Below, in pieces: positions 25,801 through 38,800 of a stretch of 64,000 nt of DNA. A program made the position numbers and the translations under genes. Source of the stretch: Paenibacillus sp. FSL R7-0204 (GTDB lineage: Bacteria > Bacillota > Bacilli > Paenibacillales > Paenibacillaceae); assembly GCF_038002225.1 (NCBI RefSeq), contig NZ_JBBOCA010000001.1:3410001-3474000 (forward strand). Reading direction: 5' to 3'. The notes beneath the pieces are model-generated. The model did not search any database. It had not been told where the DNA came from and saw only the letters and a list, made by a program, of their open reading frames with translations. The stretch's first letter is position 1, and each line of letters opens with the position of its first letter.

Positions 25801-28800
25801 GCCCAGGAGCAATACTGGCTGAAGGCATTCGAGGATGAGCCGCCGGTGCTGCAATTGCCAACAGATTACGTGTATCCGGCGGTTCGACAGTTTGCGGGAG
25901 ACCGCATTAGACAAGTATGGAGCAAGCGGGAGACGGAGCGGCTGAAGCAGCTATGCGCGAAGCAAAGCGTAACGCTGTACATGGCACTGCTGACAGCGTA
26001 CGGGGTGCTGCTGTCGCGCTATGCGGGAGCGGAGGATGTGGTTGTCGGTTCCCCGGTAGCGGGCAGAAGGCACTCGGATGTGGACCGGATCATCGGGATG
26101 TTCGTGAACACGCTGGCGATGCGCAGCCGCCCAGCGAGTGGCAAACAGTTTCACATATATTTGGCGGAAGTGAAAGCCGTAGTGCTGGGGGCGATGGAGA
26201 ACCAGGATTATCCGTTTGAGGAACTGGTGGAGAAACTAGACGTGCGGCGGGATACGGGCCGACACCCGCTGTTTAGCACGATGCTGGTGCTGCAGAACAT
26301 GAAGATGAGTGAGTGGAAGCTGGAAGGGCTGGAGGTCCGGCCATATCCTCAGAAATTCCAGGTGGCGAAGTTTGATCTGACGGTGTCTGCGGTGGAAATG
26401 GAAGGGCAGCTGCATTTCGAATGGGAATACAGCACGGCGCTGTTCAAGAAGGAAACGGTTGAGCGGATGGCAGGGCATCTGGCGGTGATCGTAGAGCAGG
26501 TCGTAGATCGTCCGGACATACGGCTGGACGAGATCGAACTGGTTCCGGAAGAAGAGAAACTGCAACTGATCATCGGGTTTAACGATACAAAGGCCGAGTA
26601 TCCAAAGGACAAGACGATCCACGCGCTGTTCGAGGAGCAGGCAGAGCGTTCGCCGGAAGCGGTGGCGGCCATTTTTGAGTCTGAGCAGTTGACCTATAGG
26701 GATCTTAACGCGAAGGCAAACCGGCTTGCCGCTAAGCTTCGTGCATACGGCGTCAGACCGGACGATATCGTGCCGATTGCCGCGGAGCGTTCACCGGCCA
26801 TGTTCGTCGGCATTATGGCCATTTTGAAGGCAGGCGGCGCATACTTACCGATCACCCCCGATTTGCCGAATAAACGGATCCGGTACATGCTGGAGGACTG
26901 CGGCGCGCGATGGCTGCTCACGGACGGTCCACTTTTCGAAGAGGTTCCGTTTGCGGGAGCCCGCCTCCGTTTGGATGATGAAACGTTATACGAAGAAGAG
27001 GAAGAAGGAAATTTGCCGGCCGTTGCTTCCTCCGGAAACTTGGCCTATGTGATCTACACGTCCGGCTCGACTGGCAACCCGAAAGGGGTCATGATCGAGC
27101 ACCGTTCGGTCGTCAATCGAATCGCATGGATGCAGCGGGCTTATCCGCTTGGCGCTGAGGACGTCATTCTGCAGAAAACGACGTTTACGTTCGATGTTTC
27201 GGTATGGGAGTTATTCTGGTGGGCGTATGCAGGTGCGTCAGCGCATTTTCTCGCTCCAGGAGCAGAGAAGGAACCGGAAGCGATCGTACGGGCGATCGAG
27301 CGTCATGAAGTGACGACGCTGCATTTCGTGCCATCGATGCTGCACCTGTTCCTCGCTTACCTGGAAAAGCAGCCCGATCAGATTGCCGCGCTTCGGAGCT
27401 TAAGGTTCGTTTTTGCCAGCGGTGAAGCGCTTCTCCCGGATCAGGCAGCGCGCTTTAACGCTTTACTCAATGAGAAGAATGCGACCAAATTGATCAATTT
27501 GTACGGGCCGACTGAAGCAACGGTGGACGTGTCGGTTTTCGACTGCTCGACCGGCGAAACCCTTCGAACGGTACCAATCGGCAAACCAATCGATAATACA
27601 CGGCTGTATGTTCTCGACGCGAATGGCAGGCTGTTGCCGCCTGGTATTCCGGGCGAACTGACGATCGGAGGCGTCGCTGTGGCCCGCGGTTATTTGAACC
27701 GTCCGGAGCTGACGGCGGAGAAGTTCGTGGATAACCCGTTCACGCCCGGGGAGCGGATGTACCGTACGGGGGATCAGGCCAGATGGCTGATGGACGGGAA
27801 CCTGGAGTACATGGGGCGATTCGACGAGCAGGTGAAAATCCGGGGGTACCGGATTGAGATGGGCGAAATCGTGCACCGTTTGCTCCAGTACGAAGATGTG
27901 AAGGAAGCGGTCGTGACCGCACGGCAAGATGAGGGCGGTGAAGCGTACCTGTGCGCCTACGTGGTGAGCAGCGGTGCAATCAGCGCATTCCAGCTGCGCT
28001 CGCATTTGAAGCGCAGCCTGCCGGAGTACATGGTGCCGGCATATCTGGTGGAAGTGGAGCGAATCCCGCTGACGGCCAATAGCAAGGTGGACCGAAAGGC
28101 GTTGCCGGAGCCGCAAGGGCTGGTGCAAACGGGAAGCGAGTATGTGGCGCCGCATAGCGAGGCTGAAACGAAGCTGGCGGAGATTTGGCAGAACTTACTT
28201 CGCATTTCACAGCCTGTCGGCATCAGTGACAACTTCTTCGAACTGGGCGGCGATTCTATCAAAGCGATCCAAGTAGCGTCCAGGCTAAGCTCGGAAGGCA
28301 TGAAGCTGGCGGTACGGGATATCATCACGTATCCGACGATCGAGGAAGCCAGCCGATATATCCAAGCGCTGGTAGAAACCGCAGAACAAGCTTCAGTGGA
28401 GGGGGAAACCACGCTTAGCGCTATTCAACGGTGGTTTTTCGAACAAAACTTCTCGCAAAGCCATCACTGGAACCAGGCGATGATGCTGTACCGCGCGGAC
28501 GGGTTCCGGGAAGCGGCGGTGAAGGAAACCGCGGCGATGCTGGCGGAACATCATGACGCGCTGCGGATGGTTTACCGCTATGAAGATGGGAACATCGTAC
28601 AGATAAACCGGGGAACGGGAGGCGAAGTGTTTCGTCTGCACGTATTCGATGTCTCGGCGGAAGAGGACGTAAACGCGGCAGTCGAGCAGAAGGCGGCCCT
28701 TGTCCAGCAGGCTATGGATCTGCAGAACGGGCCGCTGATGCAGCTGGGGTTGTTCCGGACGGAAGCAGGAGACCATCTATTGATTGCGATCCATCACCTC

Positions 28801-29793
28801 GTCGTTGACGGTGTGTCCTGGCAAATCCTGCTGGAAGATTTCGCGGCGGGGTACGAGCAACGGCTGCACGACGAGGCTATCGCGCTGCCTGCGAAGACGC
28901 ATTCGTACCGGGCATGGTCGGAGCGGATGGGGAACTATGCACAAAGCCGGGAACTGCTCTGGGAAGCGGATTATTGGATGCAGGAAGATAATGTCGAGTT
29001 CAAGCAGCTGCCCAAAGACGGGGTAGGCGCGGGAACACGCACAGTGGAAAACAGTGCAAGCTGGGCAATTAGCTTAAGTGAGGCGGAAACGAATAACCTG
29101 CTGACGGGGATCCACCACGCGTACAAGACTGAAATCAACGATGTATTGCTAGCGGCACTCGGCTTAGCCGTGCAGGAATGGACGGGACATGAAACGCTGG
29201 CCATCCACTTGGAAGGGCACGGGCGGGAAGAGGTGTTGGGTAGCTTAGACGTGACGAGGACGGTAGGTTGGTTCACGAGTATTTACCCCGTCACCTTCGA
29301 ACTGAAGAAGACGGAAGGAATAGCCTACTGGATCAAATCGTTCAAGGAAAAGCTGAGACGGATTCCGAACAAGGGCATTGGATATGGAGTGCTGAAGTAT
29401 TTGGCGCCAGCGGAGAAGAGCGGGCTTGAAAGCGGAGCCCATCCGGAAATAAGCTTCAACTACTTGGGGCAATTGAATAGGGAGATAATTCCAGGTGGTT
29501 TATCGATATCAGAGCTTTATGCAGGAACAGCAAGAAGTCCGCAATCAGAAAGGGTTTATGTACTGGACATCACGGGAATCGTTGTCGACAGGAAGTTGAC
29601 TCTGCAGGTGGATTTCGATAAGCATGAGTACCGCGCGAGCACGATGAAGGCCTTCATGGAGAATTACAAGAAGCAACTGCTGTTAGTCGTCGAACACTGT
29701 ATGCAGCAAGCTGAGACTGAGCTAACCCCAAGCGATCTGGGGTACTCCAAGATCTCATTAGAAGATTTCAACGAACTATTTGGCAACCTATAA
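22891..29793 (+). CDS. Non-ribosomal peptide synthetase 1 (half C-A-T-C-A-T-E; Tyr, D-Ser)
   Basis: This 2300-residue starter synthetase has: residues 1-195, only the C-terminal lobe of a condensation domain, without HHxxxDG; A1 about 200-690 ([11 protein letters not shown]); T1 with GGHSL near 736; a full LCL-type C domain about 795-1215 (HHIVLDG near 921); A2 about 1230-1733; T2 with GGDSIKA near 1784; and an epimerisation domain to the end ([10 protein letters not shown] near 1968). Pocket residues at GrsA positions read DGTITAEVVK for A1 (Tyr-like) and DVWHFSLVDK for A2 (the standard Ser code). The C-terminus resembles a communication-mediating donor segment ([15 protein letters not shown]). 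The start is GTG with AGGAAGTGA upstream. Product: Tyr-D-Ser on the carrier. Confidence 0.93.
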   Translation: MASSIKVNRESFDIPPELQEGILHFCNGNKITVCKFFLSVLHIYVYKIRPYVDEVTRMYDANCTYENDLLSFHLLVHELRQNNNYENPLFRVAMEFPSSSSFANDIFTYELDHVLGGHEGNDLIIRVQQTNPSNPMRMDFDYRTSLFHESEISQMYAHLANLIQQVIHHPFQLIDELDLCTGYEIERVLAEFNDMKADYLKGQTIQGLFEEQVERTPEAVAVALAPERMTYGELNAKANRLARVLREQGVGADRIVGIMVERSLEMVMGILAILKAGGAYLPIDPAYPTERMAYMLEDSGADLLLVYGDAQVPEVYAGEVLDLTDAELYTGDASNLLAASGPGDLAYVIYTSGSTGQPKGVMVEHASISATLQWRKEEYAFDSSDRVLQLFSVAFDGFITSFFTPLISGAEVYLMQSGSQIDLDEIIGLIEREKITHFISVPTLFNEILDGCLPNQIQSLRVITLAGEAFDSSLLEKASGKHPTLEIVNEYGPTENSVVTTFMREANKQGNILVGKPIPSSKVYVLNSRNQLQPVGMPGELCIAGTGLARGYLNRSELTAEKFVDNPFEPGKRMYRTGDLARWLPDGNLEYMGRIDEQVKIRGYRIETGEIVHRLLQHAAVKEAAVVARKNEGGEAYLCAYVVSGGALSASELRAFLKLSLPEYMVPSYVVELERIPLTANGKIDRKALPEPRGLMEAGRKYVAPRSETEAKLAEIWQEVLGISQPVGIHDNFFELGGHSLKTAQLVLRIQKQFNANVPLTEMFAGPTVEELAGYLESAAVKERYESIGKAEPRDWYPASPAQQRMYLVSQLDPGGMSYNVPHALEITGELDVQRLRESLNLLAARHESFRSSFEMREDGLMQCIAGLVEVPLEVMEAAEAELELQVQAFMRPFELGIAPLLRAGLVCMGKGRHVLLLDMHHIVLDGVSIDVFIDEFSRLYTGESLPPLEIHYKDYAVWLLEKMQGDAYEAQEQYWLKAFEDEPPVLQLPTDYVYPAVRQFAGDRIRQVWSKRETERLKQLCAKQSVTLYMALLTAYGVLLSRYAGAEDVVVGSPVAGRRHSDVDRIIGMFVNTLAMRSRPASGKQFHIYLAEVKAVVLGAMENQDYPFEELVEKLDVRRDTGRHPLFSTMLVLQNMKMSEWKLEGLEVRPYPQKFQVAKFDLTVSAVEMEGQLHFEWEYSTALFKKETVERMAGHLAVIVEQVVDRPDIRLDEIELVPEEEKLQLIIGFNDTKAEYPKDKTIHALFEEQAERSPEAVAAIFESEQLTYRDLNAKANRLAAKLRAYGVRPDDIVPIAAERSPAMFVGIMAILKAGGAYLPITPDLPNKRIRYMLEDCGARWLLTDGPLFEEVPFAGARLRLDDETLYEEEEEGNLPAVASSGNLAYVIYTSGSTGNPKGVMIEHRSVVNRIAWMQRAYPLGAEDVILQKTTFTFDVSVWELFWWAYAGASAHFLAPGAEKEPEAIVRAIERHEVTTLHFVPSMLHLFLAYLEKQPDQIAALRSLRFVFASGEALLPDQAARFNALLNEKNATKLINLYGPTEATVDVSVFDCSTGETLRTVPIGKPIDNTRLYVLDANGRLLPPGIPGELTIGGVAVARGYLNRPELTAEKFVDNPFTPGERMYRTGDQARWLMDGNLEYMGRFDEQVKIRGYRIEMGEIVHRLLQYEDVKEAVVTARQDEGGEAYLCAYVVSSGAISAFQLRSHLKRSLPEYMVPAYLVEVERIPLTANSKVDRKALPEPQGLVQTGSEYVAPHSEAETKLAEIWQNLLRISQPVGISDNFFELGGDSIKAIQVASRLSSEGMKLAVRDIITYPTIEEASRYIQALVETAEQASVEGETTLSAIQRWFFEQNFSQSHHWNQAMMLYRADGFREAAVKETAAMLAEHHDALRMVYRYEDGNIVQINRGTGGEVFRLHVFDVSAEEDVNAAVEQKAALVQQAMDLQNGPLMQLGLFRTEAGDHLLIAIHHLVVDGVSWQILLEDFAAGYEQRLHDEAIALPAKTHSYRAWSERMGNYAQSRELLWEADYWMQEDNVEFKQLPKDGVGAGTRTVENSASWAISLSEAETNNLLTGIHHAYKTEINDVLLAALGLAVQEWTGHETLAIHLEGHGREEVLGSLDVTRTVGWFTSIYPVTFELKKTEGIAYWIKSFKEKLRRIPNKGIGYGVLKYLAPAEKSGLESGAHPEISFNYLGQLNREIIPGGLSISELYAGTARSPQSERVYVLDITGIVVDRKLTLQVDFDKHEYRASTMKAFMENYKKQLLLVVEHCMQQAETELTPSDLGYSKISLEDFNELFGNL

Positions 29794-29816
29794 GCATGAA
29801 GGAAGGTTAATATCCA

Positions 29817-32800
29817 ATGAGTTTAAAAGAAAAAGTAGCCAAGCTATACCCGTTGACTCCAGTGCAAGAGGGAATATTGTTTCATTCTCTCTTTGAAGAG
29901 CGTTCTGAGGCTTATTTCTGTCAATTTTGCATATCGCTTCACGGCTTGTTAGACTTGGGAGTCTTGGAGAAAAGCTTGACAGTACTCATAGATAGGCACG
30001 AAATGCTTCGGACGTTAATTTCGCATAAAAAGTTAAGTCAGCCCCTGCAGGTTGTTTTAAAAGAACGGGCTCCTTCCTTTCTCTATGAGGATCTTACGGG
30101 GATCGAGGAATCCAGCAGGCAAGAGCGCGTGGAAGCGTTCAAGCAAGCGGATCGAGCTCAAGGCTTTGATGTAACGAATGACGTGCTTTTTCGAATCGCA
30201 GTTTTAAAGACCGACGAGGAACAATATGAAATGATTTGGAGTTCGCATCACATCGTTCTTGATGGGTGGAGCTCAAGTATCCTGCGAAACGAATTATTTA
30301 TCATTTATGAGCAACTTCAAAATAATCGACCCCTTCATTTACCCGTGGCGTACCCTTATTCGAATTATTTGGCCTGGCTGGAACGGCAAGATAAGGAAGA
30401 AGCTTTGCGGTACTGGAACCATTACCTGGAAGGGTATGAACAAAGGGCAGAAATTCCGAAGAGCAATCTTATTCACGAACACAAAAAAGGATATACGTTA
30501 AAGGAAAACACATACGCCATCGGAGAGACGTATACGGAACAACTCAAAGTACTTTGCAAGCGCAACAAACTCACATTAAACAATTTCATGCAAATGATAT
30601 GGGGAGCAGTGCTTCATCTGTATAGCGGTTGTGTAGATGTCGTACACGGTATGGTTGTTTCCGGGCGTCCATCTGAAGTCCAGGGCATAGAGCACATGGT
30701 GGGAATGTTCATTAGTACGTTACCCGTGCGCATTTCCTTTGCCGGTCAAGAAACGCTTCTCAGCATAGCCAAACAAGTACAGGCGGATTTGTTGAACTCG
30801 GAAAGATATAACTACTTATCTTTGGCGGATGTTCAAGCGAAGACCGAACTCAAAGCGAACTTATTTGATCATATCTGTGTATTTGAAAACTATCCTGCAG
30901 ACTTGAACCCGATAAATGATGTGCAGCCTGAAGATAATAAAATTACAATTGCGGGTGTTAAAGGAATTGAGCAAACCAACTATGGATTAAATGTCACCAT
31001 GTTTTTGCGGGGGAGCCAGCTTGTCGTTAAATTAAGTTACAATACCGAAATGTATCATGAAGAGAGCATGAAGCTATTATTAAGACACCTGGCAGCGATC
31101 GTGCAGCAAGTTGTAGAACGCCCTGACATAAGAATGGACGAAATCGAATTGGTAAGGGAAGAAGAGCAGCAGCTGCTCATCGCGTATACCGATACGAAGG
31201 CTGAGTATTCGAAAGACAAGACGATACACGCTCTGTTCGAAGAGCAGGTGAATCGGACGCCGGAAGCGGTAGCGGCCGTATTTAAGTCTGAGCGGTTGAC
31301 GTACGGCGAACTAAATGCGAAAGCGAACCAACTGGCGCGCGTACTGAGGGCACGTGCCGTTGGACCGGATAAAACCGTGGGAATCATGGCGGAGCGATCG
31401 CTTGAGATGGTCGTGGGGATCCTTGCGATTCTGAAAGCCGGCGGTGCGTACTTGCCGATTGACCCGTCGTATCCGGCGGAGCGAATCTCGTATTTGTTAG
31501 CCGACAGTGGTACCGATGTTTTGCTGACTTTCGGCTGCGATACCGTACCGGCCAGGTTTGCCGGCGCGGTGCTCGATCTTGCAGATTCCCGTATATACGA
31601 TGCGAATGCTTCCAGCCTTCCGCCGTCATCGGAATCTTGCCATGCGCTTTATGTCATTTACACTTCGGGAACAACAGGTACTCCGAAAGGGGTTGTCATG
31701 GAGCACCGAAGCATCGTTAATTTGCTGAATTCACAAAAGAGCCAGACGGCGCTTGAGTTTGCCCGCACGCTGCAGTTCGCCGCTTTCAGCTTCGACGTTT
31801 GCGCGCAGGAGCTGTTTTCCGTCTTGCTGTCCGGCGGCACTCTGTTCGTCGCGGATGAAGAAACGAAGCGCAATCCGTATAGTTTGATCGAGTACGTTCG
31901 CACCCATAAGATCAGCACCGTCTTTTTACCGACGGCTTATTTGAAGCACATCATTTCCGACAGGAGTCTGTGTCAGGACTTGCTGAGAACGATAGAACAT
32001 CTCGTTGTTGCCGGAGAGCAGCTTGTTTTAGACGATGTTTTCGTTCAGACAGCCCGCCATATGAATGTGCTCGTACATAATCATTACGGCCCGACGGAAA
32101 GCCATGTCGTATCAACCTATACGATGGGTGCGGATAACGGTTATTCGCTTTTGCCGCCAATCGGAACGCCTATTACGAATACAGCTTTGTACATTGTGAA
32201 CGGCTATAACCGGCTGCAGCCGGTCGGGGTACCGGGCGAGCTGTGCATCGCGGGTGAAAGTTTGGCGCGAGGTTACTTGAACCGTCCGGAGCTAACGGCG
32301 GAGAAGTTTGTGAACAATCCGTTTGAACCTGGTGAACGGATGTACCGTACCGGGGATTTGGCCAGATGGCTACCGGACGGCAACATTGAATATGTGGGCC
32401 GAATCGACCATCAGGTGAAAATTCGCGGTTACCGGATAGAGCTTGGCGAAATTGAGAAGCAAATTCAAAAACATGAGGCGGTCAGGGAAACGGTCGTTTT
32501 AGCCCAAGTAGACGAGCAGGGACAGAACGCTCTATGCGCATATGTGGTAGCGGATGTTGAGCTTACGGTAGCGGAGCTTCGGGCGCATGTGGGCAAGGCG
32601 TTGCCGGATTACATGATCCCGACCTACTTCGTGCAGATCGAGCGGATGCCGCAGACCTCTAACGGAAAAGTGGACCGTAAGGCTTTGCCGAAGCCGGATG
32701 GAAGCATGTTCACAGGCGCTGTCTATGAAGCGCCGACAAACGAAGTGGAAGAGAAGCTGGCGACGATTTTCCAGAACGTGCTTGGCATTGGCCAGGTGGG

Positions 32801-35800
32801 CATACAGGACAACTTCTTCGAAATGGGCGGGCATTCGCTGCGCGCGACCCGGGTGGTCAACCAGATTGAAGTACAGACCGGCATACGTTTGCCGCTGAAG
32901 GCCATTTTTGCCGCTCCTACGGTCCGGCTTCTCGCCCAAGAAGTCGAACAAGCCCAGGCGAAAGTATACCTTCCGATTCCGCAGGCGGAAGAACAAGAAG
33001 TATATCCGATGTCGTCGGCACAAAAGAGGGTATACCTGATTCACCAGTTGGACGATGTAGGTATCGCGTACAATATGCCGGCAGTAATGGGTATTCACGG
33101 GACGTTAGATCTCGGCCGATTGAAGTACGCACTGGAGCATTTGACCCTACGCCATGAAGCGCTGCGCACCAGTTTCCATATGCAGGATGGGGAACCCGTA
33201 CAGAAGATAGCCAAAGAAGCTGCACTCGAATTGGAGTATGAAGAACGGATTATTGTAAAAGAAGAAACCCTGCTGAATGATTTTGTCCAGCCGTTTGACC
33301 TGGGCAAGACGCCGCTGATGCGGGTGAAAGCAGTGAAAACAGGCAAGGACACAACGGTCCTCTTGCTGGATATGCATCATATCGTCTCCGATGGGATGTC
33401 GATGGATATTTTAATAAACGAATTATCCAGTTTGTACAATGGAGAGCAATTCGAACCGCTGAGTGTGCAATACAAGGATTACAGCGAATGGATGCGAACA
33501 AGAGACCTGTCGGAACAGAAAAGCTATTGGCAGGGGGTATTTAGAGAACCGGCGCCGGTGCTGGATCTGCAGCTGGATTATTTACGGCCGCAGACGCAAA
33601 GCTTTAAAGGCCACAGCATCAACGGCATGTTGACGGGGAAACAGAAGAAAGCGGTAGACGAGCTGTGCAGGAAGACGGGGACGACCGCGTATATGATCTT
33701 GCTGTCCGCAATGATGGTGTTGCTTGGCAAATACAGCCGGCAGGAGGATATTGTGATCGGCAGTCCCATCTCGGGCAGAACGCATAAAGATACCGAGCAG
33801 ATGATGGGCATGTTTGTCAATACACTGGCCATGCGGGGGTACCCGGAAGGGGAGAAAACGGTTCTGGATTTCCTGAAGGAAGTCAGGGAAAGTGCCCTGA
33901 AAGCCTACGAGAATCAGGAATATCCGTTTGAGGAACTGGTAGAGGCGGTAGAGGTAAAGCGGGATGTATCCAGAAATCCGCTTTTTGATGTGATGTTTGT
34001 GCTGCAAAACAACGAACAGGCAACTCTGGAAATGAACGGCTTAACCCTGACAAGTATAGCCAGCGAACATACCGTCGCCAAATTCGATCTCACCGTAAAC
34101 GTAGGTGAAATGGAAGACGGCTATGCCATGAACTGGGAATACTGTACCGATCTGTTCGAGCCGGAAAGTGTACAACGGATGATGAAACACTTCAGTCATC
34201 TGGTGGACGAACTGACGGCAAATCCCGGACGGAAGATCAGCGAACTGAGCGTGGTGGACGAAGAAGAAAAGAGACTGATCCTTGAGACCTTCAATGACAC
34301 GGCGGCGGAATACCCAAGGGAAAAAACGGTAGTCGAGTTGTTTGAAGAACAGGTTGAGCAGACACCGGACCATATTGCGGTCGTATTTGAAGATGCGAAA
34401 TTGACGTATGCGCAGCTGAATGAAAAGGCAAACCAGTTAGCCTACAAACTGCGGGAGCTTGGGGTCGGGCCGGATGACAGGGTTGCGATCCTGACCACAA
34501 AAAGCCTGGAGATGATTATCGGCATATATGGGATTCTGAAGGCAGGGGGTGCCTACGTACCGGTAGATCCTAGATATCCGGAGAATCGTATCCGGTATAT
34601 GCTGGAAGACTGCCAGCCGAAGGCCATCTTGCTGGGAAGGGCGGAGCTGCCGCTCAAAGGGGATATTCCGGTCATAGACCTGTTGGACAAGGAGGTCTAT
34701 ACAGGCGAGGCTGCAAACCCCGAGCATGTAAATACACCAAAAGATTTGATGTATATCATCTATACCTCAGGAACAACCGGACAGCCCAAAGGCGTCATGA
34801 TTGAGCACGAGGGTGTAGTTAACTTTAGAGAATATTCTACTAAGAACCATTCGATTACATCAGCGGATGTCGTACTACAGTTTGCTGGTATTTCTTTCGA
34901 TGTGACTGTATATGAAATGACAATGAGCCTGCTAACCGGGGCACAGCTATGTTTATGTCCCGAAGATGTTCAAAAAGATGTGAGATTATTTGAGCAATAT
35001 ATTTACAAGCACAATGTCACCATTGCTATTTTGCCGCCGCAGTATCTGGCGCAGGCGGATATCCGGCATTTTAGAGCAATAATTACTGCAGGCTCGGAGA
35101 CCAACCGGGACTTGGTATGCGCAAACAACAAGCATATGAAATACTCCAATGATTACGGACCTACCGAAGCAACGATAATTGCAACGCACTGGGAATGTGA
35201 TCCCGGGGAGCCCGTACCGGAGCGGATACCGATTGGGAAGCCGATAGAAAACACACAAATTTACATCGTGAACGGCAACGGCTTGTGCGGGATCGGGATG
35301 CCTGGAGAATTATGCATAGCAGGTGTGGGCTTGTCCAGAGGATACCTGAACCGGCCGGAACTGACGGCAGAAAAGTTTGTCGACAGTCCGTTTGGTGAGG
35401 GGAGGATGTACCGTTCCGGCGACTTGGCAAGATGGCTGCCCGATGGGAATGTTGAGTACCTGGGAAGGATCGACGAACAGATCAAAATTCGCGGCTTCCG
35501 AGTGGAATTGGGTGAAATCGAAAGTGTCCTGCGCAAACAGCCTGGGGTTAAAGAGGTGGCCGTGGCGGTCAAGGGAACAAACGGGGACCACAGTATCTGT
35601 GCCTATATCGTATCCGATCAGGAGATACGGACAGGCGACATCAAAGACAGCCTAAGGAAAGAACTGCCGGACTATATGGTGCCTGCATACATTCTTCAAA
35701 TCGAAAGCATCCCGGTCAATCGAAACGGGAAGCTTGATAAACAGGCCCTGCCGGAGCCGGAAGCAACAAGAGGGCAGGCATATATTGCGCCGCGGAACAA

Positions 35801-38800
35801 GATAGAAGAAACGGTTGCCTGTATCTTTGCAGAAGTCTTAGGGGTGACCGCGGTGGGGATTGAAGACAACTTCTTCGAAATGGGTGGTGACTCGATCAAG
35901 GCAATCCGTGTGGTATCCAAGATACGGGAAGCCGGCTATGAGCTGGCTGTCAAAGACCTGATGCAGCTGCGTATTGTGAAACGGATCGCCGAACAAGCAG
36001 TTGCAGCAGAAATGGAGACGGTAGACCAGGGGGAAGTCAGCGGATTGGCACTGCTCACGCCGATTCAGCATACCTTCGTGGATTGGAACTATGTGAAACC
36101 GCATCATTTCAATCAGGCCACCATGCTTTACTGCGAGGAAGGCTTCAATGTAAAGGCACTCAAGCAAAGCATCAAAGCGCTTGTGGTCCACCATGACATG
36201 CTGCGCAGCGTGTACCGGGACAAAATACAGTGGATTCTCCCGGCTCATGAAAGCAAATGGTTTGACTGGAACGAGTATGAACTTAAAAACTCAGACAATA
36301 TTTCACAGATTGTAGAGCAGAAGAGCACAGCGCTGCAAAGAAGTATTGATTTGGAACAGGGTCCCCTCATGAAAGTAGGGTTGTTTCACACTGCAGAAGG
36401 AGACCATCTGCTGTTATGCCTGCATCATCTTGTAGTCGACGGTGTATCGTGGAGGATACTTCTGGAAGACCTGAAGACCGGGTACGAACAGGCATTACAG
36501 GGAAAGGAAGTCGTTCTTCCGGCGAAGACAGCCTCTTACAAAGACTGGGCGGAAGCATTGGTTGAATATTCCGGAAGTAAAGAATTGAAACAGGAAAGAA
36601 CCTATTGGAAAGAAATAAGTGAACAAGTAAGAACCGGGGCAATTCTGGGAGACTGTGAAGATCAGCCGATGGAATATGGGCAGATGCAGCTTGAACTGGA
36701 GCAGGAAAGTACCCGGCAGTTATTATATGAAGCAGGGAAAGCCTACGGAACGGAGATCAATGACTTGCTACTGTCCGCACTCGGCATGGCGGTGAAACAG
36801 TGGACAGGCCAACATTACGTTGCCGTAGACATGGAGGGCCACGGACGCGAGGAAATTCATAAAGCGGTGAAAATAGACAGAACCGTCGGGTGGTTTACCA
36901 GTCTTTATCCAGTTGTATTGAAAGGTTCGGAGGATCCCGAAGAAGCCATCATCAACACTAAAGAAATGCTCCGCAGAATTCCGAATCACGGCATCGGATA
37001 TGGCGTTGCCAAATATCTTGGTCAGGATCAATGGCCGGATGCTGAAGCGGACCTGTGTTTTAATTACCTCGGGCACATGGATCATGAACTTGGGGCAGAG
37101 GGAAGGATTACCGCCTCCAATCTGTCATGCGGAAGCAGTATTGCGGATGAAAATATGCCGAAACAAGGCATTACTATGGACGGGATCGTATCTGGTGGTA
37201 AATTACAGTTTGCTATTGCCTACAACAAGGGAAGGTACAGTACATCAAGCATAGAGCAGTTCTGCCAAGCTTACATTCAATCTATTCAAAGGATTGTTCA
37301 GCACTGTGTATTACAAAAAGAGGTCATTAAAACAGCTTCAGATTTCGGCGCGCCGAATATGAAGGATTCGGATTTCAAGCAGCTTACACAAAGATATCCG
37401 GTTCATAATTTGTCCGGTATTCATTCTTTAACGCCAATGCAGGATGGAATGTTGTATCACAAATTGGCGGATGAACAGTCTTCAGGCTATGTCTTGCAAA
37501 TCAAGCTTCGCATAAAGGGTAAATTGCAGGTTGAGAAGGCAAGGGAGAGCCTATCTTTGCTGGCTAGAAAATATGATGTATTGCGTACGGCATTTATCTA
37601 TAACAAATTAACTAAGCCTTGGCAAGTCGTGTTACGTGAACGTGAAATCGAATGCAATGTTCTTGATTTGTCCTTCAGTGAGGAAAAGGATAATGAGATC
37701 TTAAAGATCCAACAGGCGGATATCCGGCGCGGATTCAAACTGGAAGAAGATAGTCTGCTTCGTACGACCCTTCTCAGATTGTCTGAGGAAGAGCATATTC
37801 TTTTATGGAGTTCCCACCATATCATTATGGATGGATGGTCCTTCCCCCTGCTGATCCAAGATTTCATGAAATATTATAAAAAGCTAACAGAAGGAAGCAC
37901 ATTGTCTTCCCTGCAGGAAAGAGTGAGGGCAGAGGCAAAAGGTATTGCATCCTATGGTGAATACATCCACTGGCTGGAGAAACAGGACAGGGAAGAAGGA
38001 CTTGCTTACTGGGAGAATTTACTTGCAGATTACCCTGAAGCTGCAGAGATCCTGCCGCTAAGTCAAAGCGGGAACATAGAGGAACAGGTTAATGAAGAAG
38101 TGTATATTACGGATATAGCGTTGACCGGACAATTACAACGACTTTCCAGCGTGCTCAATGTAACAATAAACACTCTCGTAGAAACAGCTTGGGGTATTTT
38201 GTTGCAGAAATACAACCGGAATACAGATGTTGTATTTGGGAAAGTTGTATCCGGGAGGAATGCGGGGATACAGGGAATAGAACAGGCTGTTGGGCTGTTT
38301 ATCAATACCATACCGATTCGGGTCAAATCTGAAGAAAGCACAACTGTGGAAGAACTACTCGGGCAGATCCAGCAACAGGCGGTTGCAAGCATGGAATATG
38401 ACCGTTGCTCTCTAGCGGAAGTACAAAGCAGAAGCGCACTGGGCAATCAGTTGCTCCGGACGTTGTTTGTGTTCGAAAACTACTATGTAGACGAATCGTT
38501 TACCCTTGGGAGCCATGGGTTGGAGATCGAAATAGAGAGCGCCAGAGAACAGACAAACTATGATATTTCGCTCAGTGCATTTATGAAGGAAGCCGCCCTG
38601 ACACTTAAAATTATGTATGATCCAGGAAAATATGGGGCAGAGGAAATCCGGGCACTGCTGGGAAGAATGGAACAGCTGCTGGAACAAATTACAGCGAATC
38701 CGAAGCAAAAGGTCAGCGAACTGAGCGTGGTGGACGAGGAAGAACGGAAATTGGTCCTTGAGACCTTCAATAATACGGCAACGGAATATCCAAGGGACAA